In this document: positions 23,085-34,300 of the stretch, piece by piece
Numbering within the stretch: the first letter of the stretch is position 1
Layout of the letters: each line of letters starts with the position of its first letter
Position numbers and translations under genes: made by a program
Origin: Sphagnum compactum
Lineage: Eukaryota; Bryophyta; Sphagnopsida; Sphagnales
Length of the DNA stretch: 64,000 nt
Assembly (NCBI GenBank): GCA_965153455.1
Contig: OZ234503.1
Span: 8,834,157 to 8,898,156 of the forward strand
Direction: 5' to 3'
Notes under the pieces: generated by a model
Seen by the model: the letters and a program-made list of their open reading frames with translations, nothing else
Database searches by the model: none
What the model was told of the DNA's origin: nothing

Positions 23085-25345
23085 CATCAATGGGTGAGGG
23101 GGCGGGGGGGGGGGGGGGGGGTGGGAGGTTGATTCACCGGGAGCGACACCAAGGGAGAGGAGTAGCACCAAAAAAAATTTAAGAACACAAGAAAAAACAC
23201 TAAGAAGTTCAAGGCCACCAAGAAGAAGACCATCAACAACACAACATAGAAGGAGGGGGGCTTTGATTCAGTAGGAGTGGCACCAAGGGAGAGGAGCAAC
23301 ACTGAAGGAGTTCAAGAACACAAAGAACACCAGGAAAACCCAAGACCACTAAAAAAAAGACCATCAACAACACAATAGAGAAGGGAAAAAAAAGGGGGTT
23401 TGATTAACTAGAAGTGGCACTAAGGGAGGCTCAAGAACACGAGGAACAACACCAAAAAGCTCAAGACCACCAAGGAGAAGACCATCAACAACGCAACAAA
23501 AAAAGAAAGGGGGGGGTTCAATTCGCTTGAAGGGGTAGCAAGGGAGAGGAATAACACCAAAGGAGGCTTAAAAACACGAGGAAAAGCACCAGGAAGCTCA
23601 AGACCACTAGGGAGAAGACCATCGACAACACAACATAAAAGGAAAGAGGGGGGGGGGGTCAATTCACTAGAAGCGGCACCAAGGGAGATGAACAACACCA
23701 AGGGTGACTGAAGAACACTAGGAAGCTCAAGACCACTAGGGAAAAGACCATCAGCAACGAAGAAGGAAAGGGGAGAGGGGGGTTCGATTCACTTAAAACG
23801 ACACCAAGGGAGAAGAGTAACACCAAGGGAAGCTAAAGAACATGAAGAAAACCACTAGCAAGCTCAAGACCATCATCAACACAACAAAGAAGGAAGGAGG
23901 GGGGGTTTGATTTGAAGAAGAGCACCAAGAAGGCCAAGAACATTGTCGCAACCCCACTTTGAGGCAAGTGTGAGAAATGAAACTCACACTCCCAAAAGTG
24001 GGAACTTGAAGTCCTCCGGGACTCCCAAAAACTCAGAGCTTGATTTCAGGGGTCAAAACACCTTGCATTGAAGTTCTTTATATCGTTGAAAAGATTTTGA
24101 AGTGTAGATGTCGAAAATGGCCTCGCATGAGCCATTCAAACATCTGCAGCACAAGTTATGGTTGAAAGAAGGGCCGGGAGTCAAATTGGCAGTTTGACTC
24201 CTGACCACTAAAAGTCGGGAATCGACCCATTCCCGGTGTGTGCAGATAGAGTGCAACACACCGTTGGAAAGCTCTTGAGGAGAGCTACAAGTTTTTTTCA
24301 GACCTCATCTCAATAGGATGTCTGAGTTGGGAGTTATGAGCTTCCAAAGTCCCGAGAGTCCAAACCGGGACAGTTTCGAGACTCCTCCTTGGGAGTCCCG
24401 GGACAAAAAGCCATTCGGATGTAGGTGCCGTGGGCAAACGCAGAGAATAATATATGAGGGACGGTGGTGGCTTCCCTCGAGTCCAGGCCGTGGCGAGTCA
24501 AATGAATCCGTGTTGCCCGTGGCTTGTCCCAACACTAAGGGTGTTCCCGAATGTGAACTAACAAACTTGTTGGTTGGTTTTGATGCAGGACCGAGTAACT
24601 AAATACGTTGTCCCTCTTCCTAGTCTAATCCCGGAGCTTTCAGCACGCCCCTCTCACCCCCTTTAGTGCTGGACGCTAGGAGTGGCACCAAGTTCCAACT
24701 ACTTCCGCTCTTTAACATAGTTGGACCCTTTTTGGGTCAAACAAGGAACGTGGGGGCGCGTCAAACACCAAGACAAATACCATCAACAACACAACAAAGA
24801 ATGGGGGGGTTCAATTCAGCATGAATAACACCAAAGGAGAGGAACAACACCAAGAGAAGTTGAAAAACACGAGGAAGAGCACCAAGTAGCTCAAGACCAC
24901 CATGAAAAAAACCATGAACAACACAATAGAGAAGGAAAAGGGGGGGGGGGTTCGATTCATTAGAAGCAGCACCAAGGCAGAGGAGTAGCACCAAGGGAAG
25001 CTAAAGGACACAAGGAAGAACATTAGGAAATTTAAGATCACTAAGAAGAAAACCATCAGCAACATAACAAAAAAAGAAAAGGGGGGGGTTTCGATTCACC
25101 AGAAATGGCACCAAGGGAGAGGAACAACACAAAGGGAAGCTAAGAACACGAGGAAAAGCACTAGGAAGTTCAAGGCCACCATGAAGAAAACCATTAGCAA
25201 CACAACAATGAAGGAAAAAAGGGGGGGGTTTGATTCACCAGAAGTGGCATTAAGGGAGAAAAACAACACTAAAGGAAGTTGAAGAACACGAGGAAAAGCA
25301 ACAAGAAACTCAAGACCACCAAGAAGAAGACCATCAACACACGAC
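23085..25345. repeat. Satellite-like array, ~120-142-bp unit with a G tract in most units
   Basis: About eleven units can be followed by the phrase TTCGATTCACCAGAAGTGG and variants, at about 23130, 23265, 23400, 23519, 23660, 23782 and 23905. After an inserted LTR they continue at 24808, 24950, 25090 and 25229. Each unit then reads GGCACCAAGGGAGAGGA, AACACGAGGAA, AAGCTCAAGACCACC, AGAAGACCATCA and CAACACAACA, and most end in a G run of 6 to over 15. Open frames on the complement (hydrophobic, Leu/Val/Phe-rich) are a side-effect of the repeat and are not called as genes. Confidence 0.88.
23944..24763. mobile_element. Solo LTR inserted in the satellite array
   Basis: An 820-bp segment unrelated to the satellite starts TGTCGCAACCCC and ends GGGGGCGCGTCA, fitting LTR TG...CA ends with short inverted termini (TGTCGC against TGACGC). 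The flanks AACAT (23939-23943) and AACAC (24764-24768) are a 5-bp target duplication with one difference. No gag-pol or second LTR is present, so it is a solo LTR left by recombination between LTRs. It is GC-richer than its surroundings. The TGTCGC start recalls plant Ty3/Gypsy LTRs, but the superfamily cannot be fixed without an internal region. Confidence 0.72.
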
Positions 25346-26261
25346 CACAAAGTGTGTTAACACATGCAACAACAAAACACTTGGAGTTAGTTATAATCTT
25401 CAAAAAACCTAAAATTAGAACGAAATTTCACAAAACTTGGGAGAGGAGCATGCTCAGAGCACCCGTCCAAGAGCAAGGGAAACCAAGAGAGAAAAGTTGA
25501 ACGAGATCTTCCTCCCGCCTAAACACCAATAGAAGTAGGAAACGAGAGAAAGAAAGAGGAGCCAAGAGTTTCCTCCCGCTTAGAGAGCAACAAAAGTAAG
25601 AGACAAGAAGGAGAAAGAGAACCTAAGCCGGAGACGGAGATGAAAGGGAAAGAGAGGAGCTGCGCTTGTCCAGGAACAAAAGCATGTGATGATGAGGGAA
25701 TGGGAGGAGAGAGGAGAGGCCCGGGGGAAAGGGATTAGGGTTTAGGAGCAGCACCATGTGGGAGAATGATCAAGTTTTAAGGTTTAACGTTCAATTAGGG
25801 TACCAATCACCAAACATTTTGTGGCCCACTTTTGAATGTTAATCTCACCCATTGAATAAAGGTGTCCATCCTTTCAAAGGATGCTAATCGGTTTGAAGAT
25901 GAAAATGTTTGGTGATGACATGGATTAATGACATGTGTCAGATTTGTATGTGCATTTACTGAGTTTGCATTCCTTGAAGATAGGTCCAGAAGCTGTTTGG
26001 TAAAAAATGGTTTTGAGGCAATGAGGCTGAGAGCTACCAAAAGCCATATCTTTTGCATTTGTGCACCAAATTGAGCGATCTAAAGGGCAAGCCATATCTT
26101 TTGCATTTGTGCACCAAATTGAGCGATCTAAAGGGCAGTAGGTGCGCGATGATCTCTTCTACAATCCATCTTTGGACCCCAGAAGCAACCAACCAAGGTC
26201 TGGTTTGATCACATGGTTCGTCTGACTTTTTAAGTGTTCTATGACCGGCCTCTCTACCCTA
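25346..26261. other. Intergenic DNA between satellite and PDIL5-1-like gene
   Basis: Purine-rich sequence (GAGAGAAAGAAAGAGGAG words, 25.5-25.7 kb) is followed by AT-rich DNA holding the 48-bp tandem duplication. No gene recognised. Confidence 0.4.
26042..26137. repeat. 48-bp tandem duplication, exact
   Basis: The unit AGCCATATCTTTTGCATT... ending CTAAAGGGCA occurs at 26042-26089 and again at 26090-26137 with no difference. It is a recent head-to-tail duplication about 500 bp upstream of the PDIL5-1-like start codon. Confidence 0.9.
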
Positions 26262-26438
26262 CCAGGGTTTTTTTTTCATTTTTGTGATTTAGCTCAAGTG
26301 ACAATCATCCTTAAGGAAGTTTAGCCAAATTTGGCTACAAACAAGTTATGAAAGTAAACAGAGTTTAAGCATCCTTCACATTTTTGGCTAACATTCTAGA
26401 ACCCAATAGAAAAATCTGGCGATTTTATGAGAAAAAAA
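26262..26438 (+). repeat. Dispersed repeat, copy 2, just upstream of the PDIL5-1-like gene
   Basis: Relative of 19156-19340 in the same orientation. It ends about 210 bp before the start codon at 26649, so the proximal promoter of the gene is made partly of repeat-derived DNA. Confidence 0.72.
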
Positions 26439-26648
26439 AACACATATTTTAGCCACTTTGAAAAATACTTTAGCCACCAAAAAAAAAAAACCCTGATAGG
26501 TACCACTGAGGCAGTGAAGTCGAACGAGAGAGAAGCTCAAGAGACGAGGGAGCTAACACGCGCGTTGGTTTGTCGATTTCTGTCGCGCAATAATACTCGG
26601 GCATCGCTTCTGATTTGCTTTCCGAAAACATCGCTGAAGCTGCAGGAG

Positions 26649-26814
26649 ATGGCAAACTTGAGGGGGATATCGACTTTTGCGCTTCTTGTCATGTCGGCTG
26701 CTTGCTTGGTTGCAGTGAAGGGCGACGTTGTGGAGCTTACTGACTCGACTTTCACCGATAAGGTGCGTACATCGGCGCTCAGGTCCAATCTTTGTGGTTT
26801 CCTTCAGTTTCCTT

Positions 26815-26857
<43 letters not shown>

Positions 26858-28642
26858 TGGCTTTCTTTTCTTCTTGGATCCTTGTTGCCGGGAAGAGGAA
26901 GAGAGGGGAAACCGTAATAGACAAAATTTCGGTTTCAGAAGTGTGTGTATAATAAGGAGGATTGGAGTTTTGGAGCGTTGTGTCTTCTTCCGGGAAGCTC
27001 GTGTGATTTACATGGTGTTGAATAGACTAGATTTCTCTGTCGCAAGTTTGTTTTTTTCTGGAGCGATTCTTCCGGGGATATCGTCGATCTTTGGTGATAG
27101 CGGACGTTTGTCGCCGGTTTGTAGTTTCCGGGAACGGGAAGAACCCCTGCTTCTTTGGAAAGCTCGGCAAATTGTAGAATGTCTCGTGGTTTTGCGATGG
27201 CTTTGACTCAGGGTTTTATGGTCGAATTCTCTTCCGTGAGTACGGGATCAGGCATCAGAGTGCAAAGGTAATGGAGATTTCTTTGGATCCCCTATCAGGT
27301 GTCGATCGATCGCTCGCTATGATTTGAACCGCGGTTCCAACATAGCTACGAAGATTTCAGGTCGCTGACTCACGCAAAGAACAGGTCTCGCTGGAAGAGT
27401 TGCTGAGGAAGAAAAAAAATCTTTGTTTGTGGCTTGATAGGAAGAAAAATTTCTTGTTAGGGTTCCAGATAAGAGAACATCTGCTCTGACATGTTTTCAA
27501 CAGGGAAAATGAATTTTCAGAGTTGATTTGTTGTATCGTTGTCTGTGTTGTATTTGGCACTATATGGGATGCTGCAGGCAATGATTTCTCTAGAGTCAAA
27601 ATGGTTTTGGAATTTGGTTGTAAAGAGGCCAGCAATATAACAGGAACTGATAAGCAAGGCAATTCCTTCAGCACAATATAAACGAATCTAACAAGCAAGC
27701 CCATTGCTCCTGAATTACAATTCTTCAGATACAGAGCTTTTTGCCTGATCTTTTGTTATTTTTTTCATTCCACACATAACATGTTGGTATGTGCTACTAC
27801 TATTCAGGTGAAGGAGAAGGACACCTTGTGGTTTATCAAGTTTTTTGCACCCTGGTGTGGTCACTGGTATGTAATATCCTTCATCCCTTATACTTTGTTC
27901 TTCTCTGTTCCCAAGGTATGTTCAGTATCCACATGCACATAGACTTGAAAAAGTAGAACAATTGTCTTCTTTTCAATTGGACTGTCCACAGGAGGGAAGA
28001 AAGTTACTTACTGGATTCTTCTGTGCTCATCTTGTTGTCTCTGATCTCATCCTAGATCCAACAAGGGCTTAAAAGAGGTTTGATACTTGACAATTGAAGG
28101 AAAGTTTTGCTTGTGTGTGTAGCAAGCGTTTGGCTCCAACATGGGAAGAGTTGGGGAAGGCATTGGAGGGTGAGGATGGAGTGGAGGTTGCCACTGTGGA
28201 TTGCACCACCAACAAAGCCACATGTGGAAAAGCTGACATCCGTTCCTACCCCACATTGAAGCTGTTTTTGAATGGAGAGGAATACAAGAAGTACTCAGGT
28301 ATGGTTCCCCTGGCTTGTAGCTGTGCTTCCCTCTATGTGTGTGTGTGTGTAGTATTGGTTTTCAGAGTCTTGCATCTTGCTTGTACAACTAAACCTGCAC
28401 ACAAAGGGCTCCATATCTGCTCTGCTTGTTCACATAGATGAGATTTCATGGAGTGGTCTGCTCATAGGCTGTATCAGTGTGCTACATTACTGGTCAGTCA
28501 GCTTATTCTGGTTGTTGGACATGTTTGGCCATCTTGGGTATGGACAGGTCCTCGTGATTTGGAGTCCTTGAAAGTATATGCATTGGAAGGCGCAGCTGAG
28601 GTTGCCAAAGCAGGCACCAATCCTGATGAAGCTGCTTTGTAA
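26649..28642 (+). CDS. PDIL5-1: Protein disulfide isomerase-like 5-1, four coding exons, 147 aa
   Basis: The coding sequence joins 26649-26762, 27808-27866, 28123-28298 and 28548-28642. All three introns are GT-AG, and the exon phases close exactly on a TAA stop. Residues 1-25 are a hydrophobic signal peptide (FALLVMSAACLVAV). The rest is one thioredoxin fold with 'WFIKFFAPWCGHC' (active site C55-G-H-C58), a second cysteine pair C85/C92, cis-proline P101 in 'RSYPTLKLF' and a short C-terminal helix. The second active-site cysteine is created across intron 2 (TG joined to C). Arabidopsis PDIL5-1 is 146 aa with the same layout, but there the site reads CKHC; here it is the classical CGHC. No KDEL-type ER signal is present. 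The expected role is thiol-disulfide exchange in the secretory pathway. I chose this start because it alone gives the signal peptide. Confidence 0.93.
26820..26854. repeat. (GT)n microsatellite in intron 1 of the PDIL5-1-like gene
   Basis: A GT dinucleotide run of about 17 units lies 57 bp inside the intron. A shorter GT run occurs in intron 3 near 28340. Confidence 0.9.
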
Positions 28643-31334
28643 GCATATGAAGTGAGAACCCTTAAGGTTCTATAACTTAGACACAGTGCTTGTTGATAAC
28701 AAGTGTCCTGCATGTGTCATATGTCCTGCTATTGAAGGCCTGTAGAAGCCTTTTGATACTTGACCCAGCTTTGTACTGCTCAGTCACATCCCAACTTGAG
28801 GAAAGTAAAGGCCAGCTGTTTTGGAGTCAGTGGAGTGTGTGTGCAACTAATAGATTACATAGGTTTTATTTGTCTGTGCATGAATGCATTACAAAAGTTC
28901 TTTGTTGTAATGAGCATGAATCATGGAGTTTCAAGGGCACGCACAGATTTGCATATGAATTTGTGCACCATTCATGGTAAACAGGACATCCCCCGACTGC
29001 GACATAATTAATTTTGAGAGGTTTCTAAATGGAACTCTTGAAAGGAACAAAAGCTTCTTGCAATGGTTCAAGATTGTTAAGCCTCTGGTTTTGCAGTGGT
29101 AAAGCTTTTAGTTGGGATGTGAGTTTGCATGTGCATAAAGAGAGTGTGCTTCGGGCTTAATTTCTGTGTCTCGAATACTGTCAACCAATCCCTGAAACCG
29201 TGCAGCAAATTTACAGGTTTTAGGCCAGCTTGGAGAGTTCCTTTTGACTCTTCTGTGGTTTTTGTTGCAGTGACTGCATAATGGAGACCTGCTTGCGGGA
29301 ACGGCAAGCCTAGGACACAAAACCCTGGGGGGCTTTGTGTAGCAATGATCTGGAAAAAGTGGGTTGCTACATGAGAGCATGATGTAAGAAATTAGATAGC
29401 GTCTGAAATCTCCTAGTTTTGTTTGTTGATCTTCATGACTACTATATCCTGTGAAGAAGATATCCATGCACATTCAAAGGGTGACCCCTGCTGTAGCATT
29501 TTGGTCAGTCAATTTGGAATGAGGGATGTGCAATTTGTATAGTTAGTTCTTCACATGTATACCAGGTCATTGGAGATTGTCCTAAGTTACGTGTCCCTCA
29601 AGTAGATTGTGTTGTGGTACCATTTGGAGAGCTTGTTGCTTGTTAGAGGCTTATACCAAATAGAAGAGAAGTTTTCTCTTGTTGTAAGATCATCCTGATG
29701 GTACAACCTTCTGAATTGTGTAAGGCCCATGATGCAAGAAGGGGATAGCCCTTTGCCTTCCTTTTAAAACTCTTTGTGCTTTAGAACCTATTTTACTCCA
29801 CCCCTCCCCGCCACCTTGGACCCACTTCCCACTTAAGGCACTTGTCTTGGTCCTTTTCATGTTTTGTCCATTATCATCCTATAGTTGCTTGATGGAATGA
29901 AGGCAAGCCATTGCAGGCAGGGAGGCATGATCATTAGCGAGTGCTACTTGATAATGTAGGAAGTGTCAAAATCAATTGCCATAAATATGTATTGTAGCAA
30001 GTTTTCAATCCTTGAAGTTTGCATTTGGCTTAGTTTGCTGGAAAATGGGGATCAGAATATCAATGCTCTCATTTGCACTAAATTCTTTGCATCCATGGAA
30101 CATTCAAGAGCAATTAAGCATATTATGCTAGGATGAGGCAAAATTGGCATGTTTTCAATTTTTCCCTGTTGTTTGTCTCATGTTTCCCATATGACTCTAG
30201 GTCAGAGGTAGTCACAAACCTTGAATAGAACTTGTTGTGGTTGTCATTCATTCGCATCTAGACTTCAAGATGTTAACAGTTCTTTGAAGCTGCCTTGCAC
30301 CAGTCATGGCAGTTAAGGTCACAATCCCATTCCATGACAACACAACAGCATGTGACACAATGTTAAAAAACCCCTTGTTGACCTTCACACCAACAGACCT
30401 CTCAACTTTTGTCTCTGAATTTGAGTTTTGAGATTTCTCTGTTTGAATTACTGCAAAGTAAAACCTGATGTCAGTTAGGCCCTGAAACATAATTTCATAC
30501 AACTGACCTCTACCCACTTTCCCCGCATGCAAGAGGACACCATATCAAATAGATTTATCCTTCATTCAGCATTCTACTATCGTCCTGTTCTGTATATCAT
30601 ACTAAATGATGTGAGAATAACATTTGCAGTGATTCCTGCCCTCCAAAGAATCTGATTTCTCTTTGTGTGTTAGGCACACAATTTAGTGCCAGATCTCAGG
30701 CATCAGAAAACAAATACTGGGTTCATCTCTGCTTTATGGGTTAGTCTCTGAAAAAAGCTCTGGTTGAAAAAGATGGCAAGTAAGGCCTCTTACATGCATA
30801 TGAATGATAAGAATCCAAGAAAAAAATTGGGAGTTTTAACTCCAATAGATCACCTAAAAGAGGTGGGAAAAAGATGAGCATAAGCCAACGATCTTTTCCA
30901 TAAATTGGGAATTGTCGACTATGAAAATGAGGAAGATGAGCCTGTGAAAATCCCAGAAGCATAGGATTTCGTAGCACCTCGCACAAAGGGGATATGAGTC
31001 TTTATCCCCACCATCTTCACAACAATATTGGGGTCTAGAAATCTCTTCCGCCCATTTCTTGCCATCTTTAGGAGAGGAACCAGATTCCCTTGATTTCTCG
31101 AGTCACAAACCCAAATATTGCAACCTAAACAGAGGGCTCATCATTCTACTAACTATTTTGTTCTGCCATCATGTACCTCTCAATGGAGGCTGAAACCCAT
31201 CTTCCGTTAGAACTGCCAACTAGAAGAAGAGCTGACAAATGTGTCAAGTAGCAAGCAATTTTTTTCTTGTGAACACTCAGTGCACAGAACTGCAAGAACC
31301 CACCTCAAATGAAAGAAATAGAGACGATTATCTG
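28643..31334. other. Convergent intergenic region (3' regions of both genes)
   Basis: This lies between the stop of the PDIL5-1-like gene and the stop of the kinase gene, which face each other. It presumably holds both 3' untranslated regions. It is less AT-rich than the repeats further out and shows no transposon ends. Clear AATAAA signals near the stops were not found. One possible exon on the minus strand is listed separately. Confidence 0.45.
30248..30450 (-). pseudogene. Possible orphan exon with an Alba-like sequence pattern
   Basis: On the minus strand an acceptor-like TTTGCAG precedes an open stretch of about 66 codons ending in TGA. It includes 'KVERSVGVKVNKGFFNIV' and, further on, 'VTLTAMTGARQLQRTVNILK'. 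A charged start, a beta-alpha pattern and the ending V-x-L-x-A-x-G-x-A...V-x-I-L-K resemble plant Alba-type nucleic-acid-binding proteins. I see no matching upstream exon, so it could be a gene fragment, a small unannotated gene or chance. Confidence is low. Confidence 0.25.
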
Positions 31335-34300
31335 TTATTGGTGGTGGTGACGGTTGCTGGCTCGGCTTGTTACACCATGGAGAAGCTTCGCAAATCCCAC
31401 AAAGCTTAATCGTCCATCTGAATGTCTCACCCAATCATGGAACACTTGTGCTGGGACTGATGGTGCTAAACCCATCTCCTGCATGTTTTCAGAATGTACA
31501 CATCTCTTCAATATGTATAACCATGTACCATCATCCCACAAACACTAACAGCATGCATCTGTGGTTGGTTTTAAATACACTTGGCTTTGGTGTGCTTTGG
31601 GGGATCCAAATGAAAGGACATCAAAAGTTGACAACAATAGCCATGGAAAAAAATAAATACTAAACCCTAAACACTAACCTCTAAGCCCTAAACTAGAAAC
31701 AGAAAGCTGACACAATCGAACAAACATTCCTTTTAAGCCAAGAGAAATCCCAAGCCATGCCACTCAAGGTCCTTAGGGAGGTGGAGATCATACCCGGGCC
31801 AGCTCTTCTATAGAAATGACACGGTTGCCATCTTTTTCAAAAATTTCATAGGCAGAACGTGCATGGTACTCCCACCTATCGGTGCCTTCTAGTTGGTGCA
31901 CACTTATAGCTGCCGCACAAAACTCTGAAAAGTCCATTTTTTTGAAAGACAAGGACTCCATCTGAAAATGCAGCATGCAAGTTTATCAGACACACATAAT
32001 GCCAATCCATTGCTTCTTTCATACAATACAAGTCTGTGATGTCAAGAGAATCCACAGATTTCCTATCTACTCTGCAGACCTAATCACCAATTTTGGAGAG
32101 CTTCAGGATAGTAGTAGCTCTTTGCTGTGTTTCGTGCCATTGTCAAGTTCGTTTCTTCGTCTATATTTGGTAAAATCCTTCATAGACTTTCCCTACCCAA
32201 GCAGTCCTTTCTTGTCCTGCTAGTAAACCTTGGTAAGTCATGCAAAAAGATTCACAAAAATTTGAAATGTGTTGTTTCTGACATACATACCGTGGACAAA
32301 ATCTCAAAAACACGAGATTCCTTCATGGCCTCTGTTGCATTCTTGAGCAAAGCCTGCTCAACCAAATACCAACAAACAAATTATGAACCTGGACAGCAAA
32401 TCAAAGTAGCATGAAACAGGTTGTTTGGTGATTTGCAAACACGATATCCCTATCAAGGTTTTCGACAATGGGAGTAAACCAATCCTATCAAATTTCTGGC
32501 ATTGACTCTGATCTACCCAATTGCTAAAACCACTAGGTAGCACAAGCAGAACTTTGATTCTGCAAGCATAGTAGCATGATCAAGATCTCAAGAAGAAAAG
32601 AAGAAGAAAAAGAATTTGAGAAGAAAATAGAGAAAGTCCAGAGTTCCCACTGTTTTAAAATTTTCAAATGTAACACGCCCATTCTTGTTTGGCTCCAAGA
32701 GCATGAATTGTGCACGTAAATACACCAATTCGTCCTCTGTCAAGGTTTTTGATAGTGCCTGCAAATATCACCCCAAATATTGAGACTTTCCCGTAATCAA
32801 ATTCAATCCAGTAAGGCTAAAAACATCAAAAGAGAACTTTTGGAAAACTCGCCTAATGAATACATACCAAATAGCAGTAACACATTCTGAAGTGAAGAAC
32901 TTGAGTACAGATTACACAAAACTTCACATAACCCAAAGTTGAGAAGAATGTAAAAAGTCCACCTTGAGGGCTGCACGCTTCATGGAAGAGGATCGGAGGT
33001 AACTGCGCACAAGCCTGTAAATCAATATGTCCAATGGAACTTTTTGGTTGCCACCTATCCATGGATGCACTGCACCACCAAAGCTCTTAGTGTTACAAAC
33101 AGTAGACCACAAGTGCTGGCTCTTCGATCATTTATTGAGTTCCACACTACAGTCACCACTAACATGAAGGGCAGACAGAGAGCGCTAGCACATCAACCAT
33201 CAGAAACTACTCCCTGAAAAACCAACTACCCATGACAATTTACACGGGAGAAGGGGCATTACTGAGTGCTTGGGAAGCAGTCATGCGTCGGCGAAGGTCT
33301 TTATTGAGTAAGCGCTTAACAAAGTCTTTAGCCTGAGCAGATACAGAAGGCCAGGGAAGTTCTTCAAAGCTTGGATCTGCTCTCAGGACTGCCCGGAAAA
33401 TTCCTGACTCTGTGCGAGCCCAAAATGGGCGACTCCCACACAGCAGAATGTACGTTATGACTCCAATGCTCCACACATCAGCTTCCAGTGAATAGGAGCG
33501 GTGTAGCACTTCCGGGGCAACGTAGTAAGCACTCCCAACTATGTCATTCAGCTTCTCATCTACATTCCCTCTCCGACAACCCCAGTTGCATGAACCACTG
33601 TACTGTTGATTCAACATATATTATGGTTTTTTTCTTGGCTTTCTCAGAAGTCTCATGGAAAGCTAGCTACAGAAGCAGCAACTTTGACTACATTGTTGAG
33701 TCTTGAGTCTGCTTAGATTGCACTACATAAACATGTCTGCAAAATCAAAACAATCAAAACTTCCATAAATCACATAGAATCCTCTTTCATAGAGTCATGA
33801 CAAGTGCCAGGGCCAACAAGTCAGGAAGAGTTGCAGTTTCCTAGTGAAGAGGAAAACAGCAACCTTTTAGTATATGTTCTTGTCTGCCAGAACTCCCTTT
33901 AGGGCCCTTTAGGGACCTTGCAAGCAAAACAACAGGTATGAAACCACATCCAGTACCTGGTTTGATAAAATCTGACAATCCAAAATCAATTGCCTTCAGC
34001 TGAGCATGTTCATCCTTTGTAGTGAACAAAAAGTTCTGCAGCACACAACAAGTACATTTGGTCCCTTGTCTGCAGGATTGCCAAGAAACAAAATCCAAGA
34101 AGACTATGACCAGTTGAGTGGAAACCATTGTTTGGGTTTTGTACCAATAGATGTACACATATATATGCTTGTTAAGTTGGGCCATTGGAAGAAGGCAAAA
34201 TTTTGATTTTTGGGTGGGAGCTAAGCAACATCATGGATAATCATCAATTCAGTAGGAATCAACAAACCTCAGGCTTGAGATCACGATGGACAACTCCTTG

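Noticed and set aside
24318-24602. 94-codon plus frame in the solo LTR
   Set aside because: It lies inside an LTR with clear TG...CA ends, and no protein motif is present.
23087-25350. Several minus-strand frames of 60-93 codons rich in Leu/Val/Phe
   Set aside because: They are the translated complement of a satellite unit and repeat with it. No start or domain logic.
26427-27206. 259-codon plus-strand frame
   Set aside because: It runs from the 5' leader through exon 1 and into intron 1 of the PDIL5-1-like gene. The GT donor at 26763 and the downstream exons show that only 26649-26762 is coding.
31335-31541. 68-codon minus frame starting upstream of CRK exon 10
   Set aside because: The acceptor CAG at 31481-31479 and the family alignment show that coding begins at 31478; the upstream part is intron.
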